In this document: positions 28,196 through 36,206 of the stretch, piece by piece
Layout: the number at the start of each line of letters is the position of its first letter
Position numbering within the stretch: the first letter of the stretch is position 1
NCBI RefSeq assembly: GCF_014649035.1
Contig: NZ_BMSG01000001.1
Span: 558,001-622,000, forward strand
DNA: 64,000 nucleotides
DNA from: Streptomyces sindenensis
Lineage (GTDB): Bacteria > Actinomycetota > Actinomycetes > Streptomycetales > Streptomycetaceae
Direction: 5' to 3'
Notes under the pieces: generated by a model
The model's database searches: none
Told to the model about the DNA's origin: nothing
Seen by the model: the letters and a program-made list of their open reading frames with translations, nothing else
Made by a program: the position numbers and the translations under genes

Positions 28196-29473
28196 ATGGA
28201 CCGGGTGAACGCAACGACCCCCTCCGCTTCCTCGGCCGACGACCCCGCCCGCGCCGCCTTCGCCGCGCTGCGCACCCCCGAGGGCGAACAGCTGCTGGCC
28301 GAACTGCGCGACCACGACCCGGCCGACGAGCTGGCCACCGCGACCCGGCTGCGCCGCACGCACCCGGCGGAGCTGGTGTCGGCGGCGCTCGGCCAGGCCC
28401 GGCTGCGGCAGCGGGCGGTCGCCAAGTTCGGGGCCGAGGACGCGTACCGGATGTACTTCACGCCCAACGGGGTCGAGCAGGCCACCCGCACCTCGGTCGC
28501 CGCCCACCGCTCCGCCCGGTTCGCCGGGCTCGGCGTGCGGAGCGTGGCGGACCTGTGCTGCGGCATCGGCGGCGACGCGATCGCGCTGGCCCGCGCCGGG
28601 ATCTCCGTGCTCGCCGTGGACCGCGACCCGCTGACGGCCGAGGTGGCCCGCGCCAACGCCGAGGCGCTGGGGCTCGGGGAGCTGATCGAGGTGCGGTGCG
28701 CCGATGTCACGGAGATCGACACCGCTCCGTACGACGCGGTCTTCGTGGACCCGGCGCGGCGCGGCCCACGAGGAGGGGCCGCGCGCAGCGCGTCGGGCAG
28801 GGGCGGTGGCCGGGCGACGGGCGGGCGGATCTTCGATCCGGAGGCGTACTCACCGCCGCTGTCCTGGGCCACGGCCGCCGCGCTGAAGGCCCCTCGCGCG
28901 GCGCTGAAGATCGCCCCGGGCATCCCGCACGAGGCGATCGGTCCGGAGGCGGAGGCCGAGTGGATCTCGGACGGCGGGGATGTGAAGGAGGCGGTGCTCT
29001 GGTACGGGGAGGGCTTCGCGCCGGGCGCCTTCCGGGCGACGCTGCTGCCGTCCGGGGCGACCCTGAGCGCCCCGGCCCCGCTGCCGGCCCCACCGGTGGG
29101 CCCGGTCGGACGCTATCTGTACGAGCCGGACGGCGCGGTGATCCGGGCCCATCTGGTCGCGGACCTCGTGGAGCGGTGCCGCGGGCGGCTGGTGGACGAG
29201 ACGATCGCGTACATCACGAGCGACGAGCCGTACTCCTCGCCGTACGTCGCCGGGTACGAGATCACCGACGAGCTGCCCTTCAGCATGAAGCGGCTGAAGG
29301 CGCTGCTGCGGGAACGCCGGGTCGGCGTGCTGACCGTCAAGAAGCGGGGGTCGGCGGTGGAACCGGAGGAGCTGCGGCGCCGGATGAAGCTGAGTGGTCC
29401 GAACGCGGCGACGGTGTTCCTGACCCGGGTCGCGGGTGCCCCGACGATGCTGATCGGCCACCCGCTGGGCTGA
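28196..29473 (+). CDS. Class I SAM-dependent methyltransferase (THUMP-like)
   Basis: 425-aa protein. The SAM-binding motif VADLCCGIGGDAIALA is near 117-132, the acidic ribose contact is in AVDRDP near 140, and motif IV reads DAVFVDPARRG (180-190). The C-terminal ~100 residues (ELPFSMKRLKALL, VGVLTVKKRGS) fit the THUMP-like domain that follows such methyltransferases. The substrate is probably an RNA base, by family. An Arg/Gly-rich insertion (GPRGGAARSASGRGGG) interrupts the catalytic domain. Its 3' end overlaps the convergent membrane-protein gene by 137 bp. Confidence 0.85.
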   Translation: MDRVNATTPSASSADDPARAAFAALRTPEGEQLLAELRDHDPADELATATRLRRTHPAELVSAALGQARLRQRAVAKFGAEDAYRMYFTPNGVEQATRTSVAAHRSARFAGLGVRSVADLCCGIGGDAIALARAGISVLAVDRDPLTAEVARANAEALGLGELIEVRCADVTEIDTAPYDAVFVDPARRGPRGGAARSASGRGGGRATGGRIFDPEAYSPPLSWATAAALKAPRAALKIAPGIPHEAIGPEAEAEWISDGGDVKEAVLWYGEGFAPGAFRATLLPSGATLSAPAPLPAPPVGPVGRYLYEPDGAVIRAHLVADLVERCRGRLVDETIAYITSDEPYSSPYVAGYEITDELPFSMKRLKALLRERRVGVLTVKKRGSAVEPEELRRRMKLSGPNAATVFLTRVAGAPTMLIGHPLG

Positions 29474-30128
29474 CCGGTACGGACCCGGTCGCCGTGCCCG
29501 TACCGCTGCCGCCGCCCATCAGCACGCGCACCACCCAGCGGCGGTGGGCGAGCGCGGTCACCCCGCCGACCAGCGCCGTCAGCCAGGCGACCATGCCGAC
29601 GCCCATCACCAGGGCGACCAGACCGTACGTCTCCCGCCCCGGCCGTGCGCTCGCGGGCCCGATGACGCAGAGGGCGAGGCCCGCGGCGCCCAGGACGAAC
29701 GACAGCAGCAGCCAGGCCAGGCTCGTCCCGGGCATCCGCAGCCGCCGGTCGCGCTCCGGGTCGCGGTCCAGCGCGCCCCACACGTCGAGCAGCACGCGGA
29801 CCTTCCGGTCCCGGGAGACGGCGACGCAGGCGAAGGCGACCGCCGGGACGAGGACCCCGAAGCCGATGACCAGGACGACGACTCCGCCGATGGCACTGAA
29901 GAAGTCGCCTTCCTGCTCGAAGACGACGAGCCCCGAGCCCACCAGGCTCCAGCCGGTCGCGGCGAGCGCCGCCCACATCCACAGCAGCCCGAGCCGCCCC
30001 GGCCCCACGTGCATCCTCACCAGCTCGCCCAGGACCACCGCCCGGTCGGCGAGCAGCGCCTCGCGGTCGGGCCAGGACCGGATCTCGACGGGCGGAGGGG
30101 GAGGCGGGAGCGGGGCACGGCGTGGCAT
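29337..30128 (-). CDS. Hypothetical membrane protein
   Basis: 263-aa protein with a Pro-rich N-terminus and about four hydrophobic helices: LLWMWAALAATGWSLVGSG, AIGGVVVLVIGFGVLVPAV, SLAWLLLSFVLGAAGLALCV and LVALVMGVGMVAWLTALVGG. The last ~60 residues are low-complexity Gly/Ser/Pro and lie antisense to the methyltransferase 3' end. I do not recognise the family. The upstream neighbour is the VOC gene, 43 bp away on the same strand. Confidence 0.7.
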   Translation of the reverse strand: MPRRAPLPPPPPPVEIRSWPDREALLADRAVVLGELVRMHVGPGRLGLLWMWAALAATGWSLVGSGLVVFEQEGDFFSAIGGVVVLVIGFGVLVPAVAFACVAVSRDRKVRVLLDVWGALDRDPERDRRLRMPGTSLAWLLLSFVLGAAGLALCVIGPASARPGRETYGLVALVMGVGMVAWLTALVGGVTALAHRRWVVRVLMGGGSGTGTATGSVPVSPAGGRSASSGHPRPGSGTPSPRSDHSASSGAAAPPVPPPTPAS

Positions 30129-30171
30129 GCGCGGAACACTACCGATCCGGCCCCGGGGTCCGGACTGCCGG

Positions 30172-30636
30172 TCAGGCGTCGCGCAGGGCCTGGATGTCCA
30201 GCTTGCCCATGCCGAGCATCGCCTTCATCGCCCGGCCCGCCTTCGCCGGGTCCGGGTCGGCCAGCAGACGCGGCAGCTCGTTCGGCACGATCTGCCAGGA
30301 CACCCCGAACTTGTCCTTGAGCCAGCCGCACCGGCCCTCCTCGCCGCCCTCGGAGAGCGCCTCCCAGAACCGGTCCACCTCGGCCTGGTCGGCGCAGTCG
30401 ACGGAGAGCGAGATCGCCTCGGTGAAGGGGAACTGCGGGCCGCCGTTGAGCGCCGTGCAGTCCTGCCCGGCGAGCCGGAACGCCACGGTGAGCACCGAGC
30501 CCTTCCGGCCGGGGGCCTCGTCGCCGTAGTACGTGATGTCCAGGATCCGGGAGTCACCGCCGAAGATCGCGACGTAGTGCTCGGCCGCCTCCTCGGCCTG
30601 ACCGTCGAACCAGAGACAGGGGGTGATCTTCTGCAT
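30172..30636 (-). CDS. VOC family protein (PhnB-like)
   Basis: 154-aa protein of the vicinal oxygen chelate superfamily, glyoxalase/PhnB type. Seen: MQKITPCLWFDGQAEEAAEHY at the N-terminus, QDCTALNGGPQFPFTEAISLSVDC in the middle and DKFGVSWQIVP. The fold usually binds a metal or a small molecule; many members are uncharacterised. ATG at 30636 with GAGG at 8 nt is preferred; a GTG at 30645 is also possible. Confidence 0.85.
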   Translation of the reverse strand: MQKITPCLWFDGQAEEAAEHYVAIFGGDSRILDITYYGDEAPGRKGSVLTVAFRLAGQDCTALNGGPQFPFTEAISLSVDCADQAEVDRFWEALSEGGEEGRCGWLKDKFGVSWQIVPNELPRLLADPDPAKAGRAMKAMLGMGKLDIQALRDA

Positions 30637-30749
30637 GACCTTCACCTCTTCGGGCCTCCACGACGTCCGGGCCGGGCGGTCCGGACGTCGTGGAAGGTAG
30701 ACCGGGCCCGCCGCCCGAACTCATCGGAGACGCGACGGGGTCCCGCGCC

Positions 30750-31022
30750 TCACCCCACCGCTTCGAACCGCCACCGGTGCACGGCCCGGGTGATCAGGCC
30801 GGCGTCGGGCTCGGGGAGTTCGGGGAGGTCGTCCCCGTACGAGGCGTTCGGCCACCAGGTCATCACGAGCACCCGGTCCTGCGGGGCGCGCAGGAGCTCG
30901 CGGCGGGCGGGCTCGCCGGGCAGCTCGGCGGAGCGGGCGCGGGCCCACTCCAGGAGTTCGGCGCCCCGGCCCTCGGTGGCGCGGGCCTCCCACATCAGGA
31001 CGATGGTCGCGTCGCCGCTCAT
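30750..31022 (-). CDS. Small conserved hypothetical protein after tsaD
   Basis: 90-aa protein whose ATG overlaps the tsaD stop by 4 nt, so it is translationally coupled to tsaD. The alternating hydrophobic pattern ([28 protein letters not shown]) and length suggest a dimeric alpha-beta barrel like antibiotic biosynthesis monooxygenase relatives, but no catalytic residue is clear. Function unknown. Confidence 0.7.
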   Translation of the reverse strand: MSGDATIVLMWEARATEGRGAELLEWARARSAELPGEPARRELLRAPQDRVLVMTWWPNASYGDDLPELPEPDAGLITRAVHRWRFEAVG

Positions 31023-32146
31023 GAGTACAGGTTGTCCTTGCTGATCTCGTGCACGTGGTCGTGGTCGTGCGCGTGCGCGTGCGCGTGGGTGTGCGCGGCT
31101 CCCGGCACGTGCGGTTCCGTCACCGGCAGCGAGGAGTCGGCCGACAGCTCCAGGTCGGAGGGGAGCCGGTTGCGGGCGACCATCTCCGCGCCGAGCGCCG
31201 CGACCATCGCCCCGTTGTCGGTGCAGAGCTTCGGGCGGGGCACCCGCAGCCGGATGCCGGCCCGCTCGCAGCGTTCCTCGGCCAGCGCCCGCAGCCGGGA
31301 GTTGGCCGCGACGCCGCCGCCGATCATCAGGTGGTCGACGCCCTCGTCCTTGCAGGCCCGCACGGCCTTTCGGGTGAGCACGTCCACCACGGCCTCCTGG
31401 AAGGACGCCGCCACATCCCGTACGGGCACCTCCTCGCCCGCCGCGCGCTTCGCCTCGATCCAGCGCGCCACGGACGTCTTCAGTCCGGAGAAGGAGAAGT
31501 CGTAGGGGGCGTCGCGGGGGCCGGTCAGACCGCGCGGGAACGCGATGGCCTTCGGGTCGCCCTCGCGGGCCAGCCGGTCGATGACGGGGCCGCCGGGGAA
31601 GCCGAGGTCCAGGACGCGGGCGATCTTGTCGAAGGCCTCGCCCGCCGCGTCGTCGATCGTCGCGCCGAGCGGGCGGACGTCGGCGGTGATGTCGGGGGCC
31701 AGGAGCAGGGAGGAGTGGCCGCCGCTGACCAGCAGGGCCATCGTCGGCTCGGGCAGCGGGCCGTGCTCCAGCTGGTCGACGCAGATGTGCGAGGCGAGGT
31801 GGTTGACCCCGTAGAGCGGCTTGCCGAGGGCGTACGCGTAGGCCTTGGCGGCCGAGACGCCGACGAGCAGGGCTCCGGCGAGCCCGGGTCCGGAGGTGAC
31901 GGCGATCCCGTCGAGGTCGCGGGCGCTGACGCCCGCCTCCTTCAGGGCCCGCTCGATGGTGGGGACCATCGCCTCCAGATGGGCGCGGGAGGCGATCTCG
32001 GGGACGACGCCGCCGAAGCGGGCGTGGGTGTCGACGCTGGAGGCGACGGCGTCGGCGAGCAGGGTCGTGCCGCGCACGATGCCCACGCCGGTCTCGTCGC
32101 AGGAGGTCTCGATGCCGAGTACGAGGGGTTCGTCGGCAGCCATCAT
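31019..32146 (-). CDS. tsaD: tRNA N6-adenosine threonylcarbamoyltransferase TsaD
   Basis: Transfers the threonylcarbamoyl group to A37 of ANN-decoding tRNAs, with TsaB and TsaE. 375 aa. The ASKHA ATP-grasp features are IETSCDETG (12-20), the iron-binding HLASH (His116, His120), SGGHSSLLL and [11 protein letters not shown]. It is longer than the usual ~340 aa because of a C-terminal tail [19 protein letters not shown] at 32146 overlaps the rimI stop by 4 nt. It sits in the operon order tsaB-rimI-tsaD plus a 90-aa protein, all coupled by overlapping start and stop codons. Confidence 0.95.
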   Translation of the reverse strand: MMAADEPLVLGIETSCDETGVGIVRGTTLLADAVASSVDTHARFGGVVPEIASRAHLEAMVPTIERALKEAGVSARDLDGIAVTSGPGLAGALLVGVSAAKAYAYALGKPLYGVNHLASHICVDQLEHGPLPEPTMALLVSGGHSSLLLAPDITADVRPLGATIDDAAGEAFDKIARVLDLGFPGGPVIDRLAREGDPKAIAFPRGLTGPRDAPYDFSFSGLKTSVARWIEAKRAAGEEVPVRDVAASFQEAVVDVLTRKAVRACKDEGVDHLMIGGGVAANSRLRALAEERCERAGIRLRVPRPKLCTDNGAMVAALGAEMVARNRLPSDLELSADSSLPVTEPHVPGAAHTHAHAHAHDHDHVHEISKDNLYS

Positions 32147-32661
32147 TCAGTCCCGGTCTCTGGAGCGTTGTCCGCTACGTGTTCGTGCAGGGTGAGGCGC
32201 ATGACCAGGGCGTCGATGTTCCCCGGTTGGTAGTAGCCGCGCCGGAAGCCGATGGGCTCGAAGCCGAAGCGCTCGTACAGCTTCTGCGCGCGGGTGTTGT
32301 CGACCCGCACCTCCAGCAGCACGGTGGCGCACTCGAAGGCGGTCGCGGCCTTCAGCAGATCGGTGAGGAGTTCGGAGCCGAGGCCGGTGCCCCAGGCCTC
32401 GCGGCTGACCGCGATGGTCTGGACGTCGGAGAGGTCGCCGAGGGCGGCGAGCCCCGCGTAGCCGACGATACGCCCGGTGGCGGGCTCCTCGGCGACGACG
32501 TAGTGGCGGGTGGCGCCGGGGCCGCGGGCGTGGGCCAGCTCGGACCAGAACATGCCGGGCGACCAGGCGTCGTCCGGGAACAGCGCGTGTTCGAGCTCCA
32601 GCACCGGTTCGATGTCCCACCAGCGCATCTCGCGCAGGGCGGCGGTGGTGGCGGCGCTCAC
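32143..32661 (-). CDS. rimI: Ribosomal protein S18-alanine N-acetyltransferase RimI
   Basis: 172-aa GNAT acetyltransferase. The acetyl-CoA loop is [10 protein letters not shown] near 90-100 (QxxGxG variant) with [19 protein letters not shown] after it. The family acetylates the N-terminus of ribosomal protein S18 and, in actinobacteria, other N-termini. GTG at 32661 overlaps the tsaB stop by 4 nt. Its position between tsaB and tsaD is typical. Confidence 0.9.
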   Translation of the reverse strand: MSAATTAALREMRWWDIEPVLELEHALFPDDAWSPGMFWSELAHARGPGATRHYVVAEEPATGRIVGYAGLAALGDLSDVQTIAVSREAWGTGLGSELLTDLLKAATAFECATVLLEVRVDNTRAQKLYERFGFEPIGFRRGYYQPGNIDALVMRLTLHEHVADNAPETGTE

Positions 32662-33320
32662 TTGGGGGTGACCACCTTGTAGTTCTTCGGGACCTGGGCG
32701 TCGGGCCGGCGCAGGTAGAGCGGCTGCGGCTCCCGGAGCTCCCGCCCGGCGGCGAGACGCTCGGCGGCGAGCGCGGCGAGCGCCCCGGCACTGACGTGCT
32801 CGGGGCCGCGCGCGTCCGGGAAGGACTCCGGGTAGAGCCTCGCGCCCGCGCCGACGACGGGGAGCCCCGCGACGGCCCGGGCGATGTCGGCGGGCCGGTC
32901 GACGGCGGGCTCACCCGTACGGGTGCGGGCGTTCTCGTACCGCGCCCAGTACACCTCCTTGCGGCGGGCGTCCGTCGCCACGACGAAGGGGCCTTCCAGG
33001 CCGTCCCGCCCCGCGGCGTACGCGATCCCGTCCAGGGTGCACAGGCCGTGGACCGGGACGGAGAGGGCCGAGCCGAAGGTGGCGGCGGTGACCAGGCCGA
33101 CGCGCAGTCCGGTGTACGGGCCGGGGCCGACGCCGACGACCACGCCCGTCACGGCGTCGAGCTTCGTCCCGGCCTCGGCGAGGACCCGGTCGACGGCGGG
33201 GAGCAGCAGCTCCCCGTGCCTGCGGGCGTCGACCTGCCCGAAGGAGGCGATGACGGACGTACCGTCGTGCAGGGCGACGGTCACGGCGGGTGTGGCGGTA
33301 TCCATGGCGAGCAAGAGCAC
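32658..33320 (-). CDS. tsaB: tRNA threonylcarbamoyladenosine biosynthesis protein TsaB
   Basis: 220-aa inactive ASKHA paralogue of TsaD that forms the TsaB-TsaD core for t6A synthesis. Seen: LLLAMDTATPAVTVAL, VGVGPGPYTGLRVG and the degenerate ATP site. GTG at 33320 begins LLLAMDT. A minus-strand TAGGCT at 33333-33328 lies exactly 7 nt before the start codon, so transcription would begin at the GTG, giving a leaderless mRNA. Confidence 0.92.
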   Translation of the reverse strand: MLLLAMDTATPAVTVALHDGTSVIASFGQVDARRHGELLLPAVDRVLAEAGTKLDAVTGVVVGVGPGPYTGLRVGLVTAATFGSALSVPVHGLCTLDGIAYAAGRDGLEGPFVVATDARRKEVYWARYENARTRTGEPAVDRPADIARAVAGLPVVGAGARLYPESFPDARGPEHVSAGALAALAAERLAAGRELREPQPLYLRRPDAQVPKNYKVVTPK

Positions 33321-33473
33321 AGCAAACAGCCTACGGCTCCGCCGACGGCGTTACGGCGCCCGTACGGCGTCCCGGCCCGCGCCCGTGCTGCTGCTACCGT
33401 CACCGGGTATCCGCGGGTACGACGTAAACGCTTGTACGACATGCGGCAGACGGCCGCCGAAAGGGGAGTTCAG

Positions 33474-34034
33474 GTGGCAAGGAGCAGCTCGGGAATCGTG
33501 GCCGGGCTCACCGCCGCGGCGGTCGCCGCGGTCGCCTTCCTCGCTTACCAGGCCTCGGCCAACGCCCCCGACTCGGTGGCCTCCTCGCCGGGCCCGACGA
33601 CCTCCGCGACGGCCCCGGTCAAGCCCTCCGCCAAGCCGAAGCCGGTCGACCCGCTGGCGGTACCGGCGGCCTCCGGCAAGGGCGAGCGCGTGGTGTACGC
33701 GCTGAAGGACCGCCGGGTGTGGCTGGTGAACGAGGACGACAAGCCGATCCGCACCTTCTCGGTCATGCCGAGCCCCGTCAGCCCGCCGCCCGGGGTCCAC
33801 CGGGTCACGTCGCGCTCGGGCACGGTCCGGGGCTCGGACGGCGTGCCGATCGAGCACGTGGTCCGTTTCGCGAACGTGGACAACGTGGCGATCGGCTTCA
33901 GCGCCGCCCAGGACGGTTCGATGGCCAGCCCGGACCCGGCGTCGAAGACCGGGGGCGTACGGATGAAGCGCGCGGACGGCAACGCGATGTGGACCTTCGC
34001 GACGGTCGGCGCGAAGGTCGTCGTCGTCCCGTAG
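33474..34034 (+). CDS. Degenerate L,D-transpeptidase (YkuD)-like secreted protein
   Basis: 186-aa protein with an N-terminal signal or anchor helix (GIVAGLTAAAVAAVAFLAY), an Ala/Pro/Lys spacer and a C-terminal domain from about 80. That domain follows the YkuD layout: ERVVYALKDRRVWLVNEDD, then a stretch where an active enzyme has the HG motif, then SKTGGVRMKRADGNAMW aligned with the SHGCVRM active-site block, then VGAKVVVVP. Both the catalytic Cys (Gly here) and the His of the HG element are absent, so peptidoglycan cross-linking activity is not expected. GTG at 33474 has GGGGAG 6-9 nt upstream. It is the only rightward gene inside the leftward tsa/alr region. Confidence 0.75.
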   Translation: MARSSSGIVAGLTAAAVAAVAFLAYQASANAPDSVASSPGPTTSATAPVKPSAKPKPVDPLAVPAASGKGERVVYALKDRRVWLVNEDDKPIRTFSVMPSPVSPPPGVHRVTSRSGTVRGSDGVPIEHVVRFANVDNVAIGFSAAQDGSMASPDPASKTGGVRMKRADGNAMWTFATVGAKVVVVP

Positions 34035-34070
34035 TCGCTGAACGGGGGCCGCGCCCCAGGACGGCCGGTT

Positions 34071-34280
34071 TCAGGCCGCGTGGCGCCGGACGGCGCCCGG
34101 GTGGCCGCCGCCCCCGTCCCGGTCCGTCGCGTCGGACGCTTCGCGGGCGTCCGTGGTGTCGCTCGGCGGGGTGGAGACCGCGGTGGCCGCGGCGCACGAG
34201 TCCAGCAGGTCTCTCATCGACAGGACGGACGGGGCGGACGTGCGCGGCTGCGGTCGCGCTGCGCGCTCGGGCGTCGGCAT
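34071..34280 (-). CDS. Small protein downstream of an iron box
   Basis: 69-aa hydrophilic protein with a short central helix (SMRDLLDSCAAATAVSTPP) and an Asp/Thr/Gly-rich, probably disordered C-terminal half. Translation is well supported: AGGAGG lies 5 nt before the ATG at 34280. A DtxR/DmdR1-type iron box (34314-34329) lies 33 nt upstream, so expression is likely induced when iron is low. No family is recognised; the MRDLLxSCAAA core might be the functional part. tsaE is 135 bp upstream on the same strand and is probably separate. Confidence 0.65.
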   Translation of the reverse strand: MPTPERAARPQPRTSAPSVLSMRDLLDSCAAATAVSTPPSDTTDAREASDATDRDGGGGHPGAVRRHAA

Positions 34281-34313
34281 GGATGCCTCCTGGGGGCTCC
34301 GGTGGAGGGCGTG

Positions 34314-34329
34314 GTTAGGTAAGCCTAAC
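34314..34329. promoter_or_regulatory. Iron box (DtxR/DmdR1-type operator)
   Basis: GTTAGG-TAAG-CCTAAC, a perfect 6-4-6 palindrome containing TTAGGTAAGCCTAA. It agrees with the TTAGGTTAGGCTAACCTAA iron-box consensus of actinobacteria. It overlaps the likely -10 region of the 69-aa gene. Confidence 0.8.
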
Positions 34330-34414
34330 TACACCTCTTACCCATGTGACCATGACCACGGTCTCCCACGCAACAATTTACCGACGCCCTGTCGGGAAGG
34401 CCACCCCCGGGGCG

Positions 34415-34984
34415 TTACGCCAGCGCCTCCCGCAGCCCCGCCCAGCGCGCCCCGATGCCCACCAGGGTCACCTCGCGCCGTTCGTCGTCCGTGTCGCCGG
34501 TCGCGCGGTCGATGAGGACCCGCAGCCGGTCCTCCGAAAGCTCCTCGACCTTGCCGTCGCCCCACTCCACGACCACCACCGACTCCGGCAGCGACACGTC
34601 CAGGTCCAGGTCCTCCATCTCGTCGAGCCCGCCGCCCAGGCGGTACGCGTCGACGTGGACCAGGGCGGGGCCCTGGACCAGCGAGGGGTGGACGCGGGCG
34701 ATGACGAAGGTGGGCGAGGTGACCGCGCCGCGCACGCCGAGCCCTTCGCCGAGGCCCCGGGTCAGGGTCGTCTTACCAGCGCCCAGCTCGCCGGTGAGCA
34801 TCACCAGGTCGCCGGGGGCCAGCACCCCGGCCAGGCGGCGGCCGAGGTCCTGCATCTGTTCGGGGGAGGTGACGGTGAGCGTCACGGTGACGGCCTCGGG
34901 CAGGGCCCCGGCGGCGTCGGGAACGGTCGTCCCGGTGGGCTCGGCAGCGGTCTCAGTGGCCGGGCTGTTGTGCGGTGCTTCCAT
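34415..34984 (-). CDS. tsaE: tRNA threonylcarbamoyladenosine biosynthesis ATPase TsaE
   Basis: 189-aa P-loop ATPase that resets the TsaB-TsaD complex after t6A synthesis. Walker A GELGAGKTTLTRGL lies near 65-75, followed by SPTFVIARVH and the ADP-sensing HVDAYRL and VEWGD blocks. The first ~35 residues are an Ala/Thr/Pro-rich non-conserved extension. ATG at 34984 overlaps the end of the alpha/beta hydrolase gene by 32 nt, so the two are co-transcribed in the order alr - hydrolase - tsaE. Confidence 0.93.
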   Translation of the reverse strand: MEAPHNSPATETAAEPTGTTVPDAAGALPEAVTVTLTVTSPEQMQDLGRRLAGVLAPGDLVMLTGELGAGKTTLTRGLGEGLGVRGAVTSPTFVIARVHPSLVQGPALVHVDAYRLGGGLDEMEDLDLDVSLPESVVVVEWGDGKVEELSEDRLRVLIDRATGDTDDERREVTLVGIGARWAGLREALA

Positions 34985-36206
34985 GTCCGCCAACGTTAGC
35001 GGCCGGCACCGTTCCGCTGCGTACGAGCAGATCGGCCAGCCGGTCCGTGACGGTCTCCGGGTGCTCCAGCATCACCAGGTGCCCGGCGTCCGGCACGATC
35101 ACCAGCTCGGCGTCGGGCAGGGCGTCCGCGATGGCCTCGCTGTGCGAGCTGGGCGTCACCAGGTCCTTGTCCCCGGCCAGGATCAGCACGGGCACGTCCC
35201 GGAACCCGGGCAGCGCACCGCTCTTGTCGTGCTCCGTGAACGCCGGGTAGAACTCGGCGACCACGTCGATCGGGGTGGCCTCGATCAGCCGCTCCGCGAA
35301 CCGGGCCACCGCCGGGTCCACGTCCTTCGAGCCGAACGAATACCGCTTGATCAGCCCGGCGAAGAGGTCCGCGGTGGCCCGCCGCCCCTTCTCCACCAGC
35401 TCCGCCTGCGAGCCGAGCGCCCTGAGCACGCCCGGCAGCACCCGGCGCACCGCGTTCACGCCCGCCACCGGCAGCCCGAAGTCGACCTCGGCGAGCTTGC
35501 CGCCGGAGGTGCCGATCAGGGCGACGGCGGCGACCCGGTCCCGGATCAGCGCCGGGTACTGGTCGGCCAGCGCCATCATCGTCATGCCGCCCATCGAGTG
35601 CCCGGCCAGCACCACCGGGCCCTCGGGGGCCGCCGCGTCGATGACCGCCTTCAGATCGCGGCCGAGCTGGTCGATGCCGACCGGCACCCCGTCCGCCTGG
35701 GACCGCCCGCGCCCGGAGCGGCCGTGGCTGCGCTGGTCCCAGTAGACGGCGCGGACGAGGCCGCGCAGGGCGGCCCGCTGGAAGTGCCAGGAGTCCTGGC
35801 CGAGGCAGTAGCCGTGGCTGAAGACGACGGTCACCGGGGCGGGGGCCTTGCGCCCGAAGAGCCGGCGGCGGCGGGTGCCGGAGGAGGCGCTCTCGTCGGC
35901 CGTCGTCGGCGCGGCCTCCACCTCGTCGACCTCGTAGTACAGCTCGGTGCCGTCGTCGGCGACCGCCCGCCCCGGGGTGCCGCGCAGCGATCCGTAGGGC
36001 CCGGTCGCGTCCAGCGCGAGGCGCGCCTTCTTGCGCATGCCGCGCCCGACGGTGAGCCGCTCGACGGCGACCCCGGCCGCCGCACCCGCGGCGAGGACCC
36101 CTATCGCGGCCCCGGCGATCCCGGCCCGCCGCCAGCCCGCCGTACCGGCCGCGCCGGCCGCGTTCGCGGTCGCGGCCACCACGGCCTCCGCGCTGCTCTC
36201 GCTCAC
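34953..36206 (-). CDS. Alpha/beta hydrolase with N-terminal membrane anchor
   Basis: 417-aa hydrolase. An N-terminal hydrophobic helix (IAGAAIGVLAAGAAAGVAV, about 30-48) is followed by an alpha/beta fold with oxyanion block SHGYCLG (130-136), nucleophile Ser204 in GHSMGG, acid Asp in LILAGDKDLV and base His in PDAGHLVML. Substrate unknown; such proteins often act on lipids or cell-envelope esters. GTG at 36206 overlaps the alr stop by 4 nt and its end overlaps tsaE, so translation is coupled to both essential neighbours. Confidence 0.88.
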   Translation of the reverse strand: MSESSAEAVVAATANAAGAAGTAGWRRAGIAGAAIGVLAAGAAAGVAVERLTVGRGMRKKARLALDATGPYGSLRGTPGRAVADDGTELYYEVDEVEAAPTTADESASSGTRRRRLFGRKAPAPVTVVFSHGYCLGQDSWHFQRAALRGLVRAVYWDQRSHGRSGRGRSQADGVPVGIDQLGRDLKAVIDAAAPEGPVVLAGHSMGGMTMMALADQYPALIRDRVAAVALIGTSGGKLAEVDFGLPVAGVNAVRRVLPGVLRALGSQAELVEKGRRATADLFAGLIKRYSFGSKDVDPAVARFAERLIEATPIDVVAEFYPAFTEHDKSGALPGFRDVPVLILAGDKDLVTPSSHSEAIADALPDAELVIVPDAGHLVMLEHPETVTDRLADLLVRSGTVPAANVGGHGSTAQQPGH

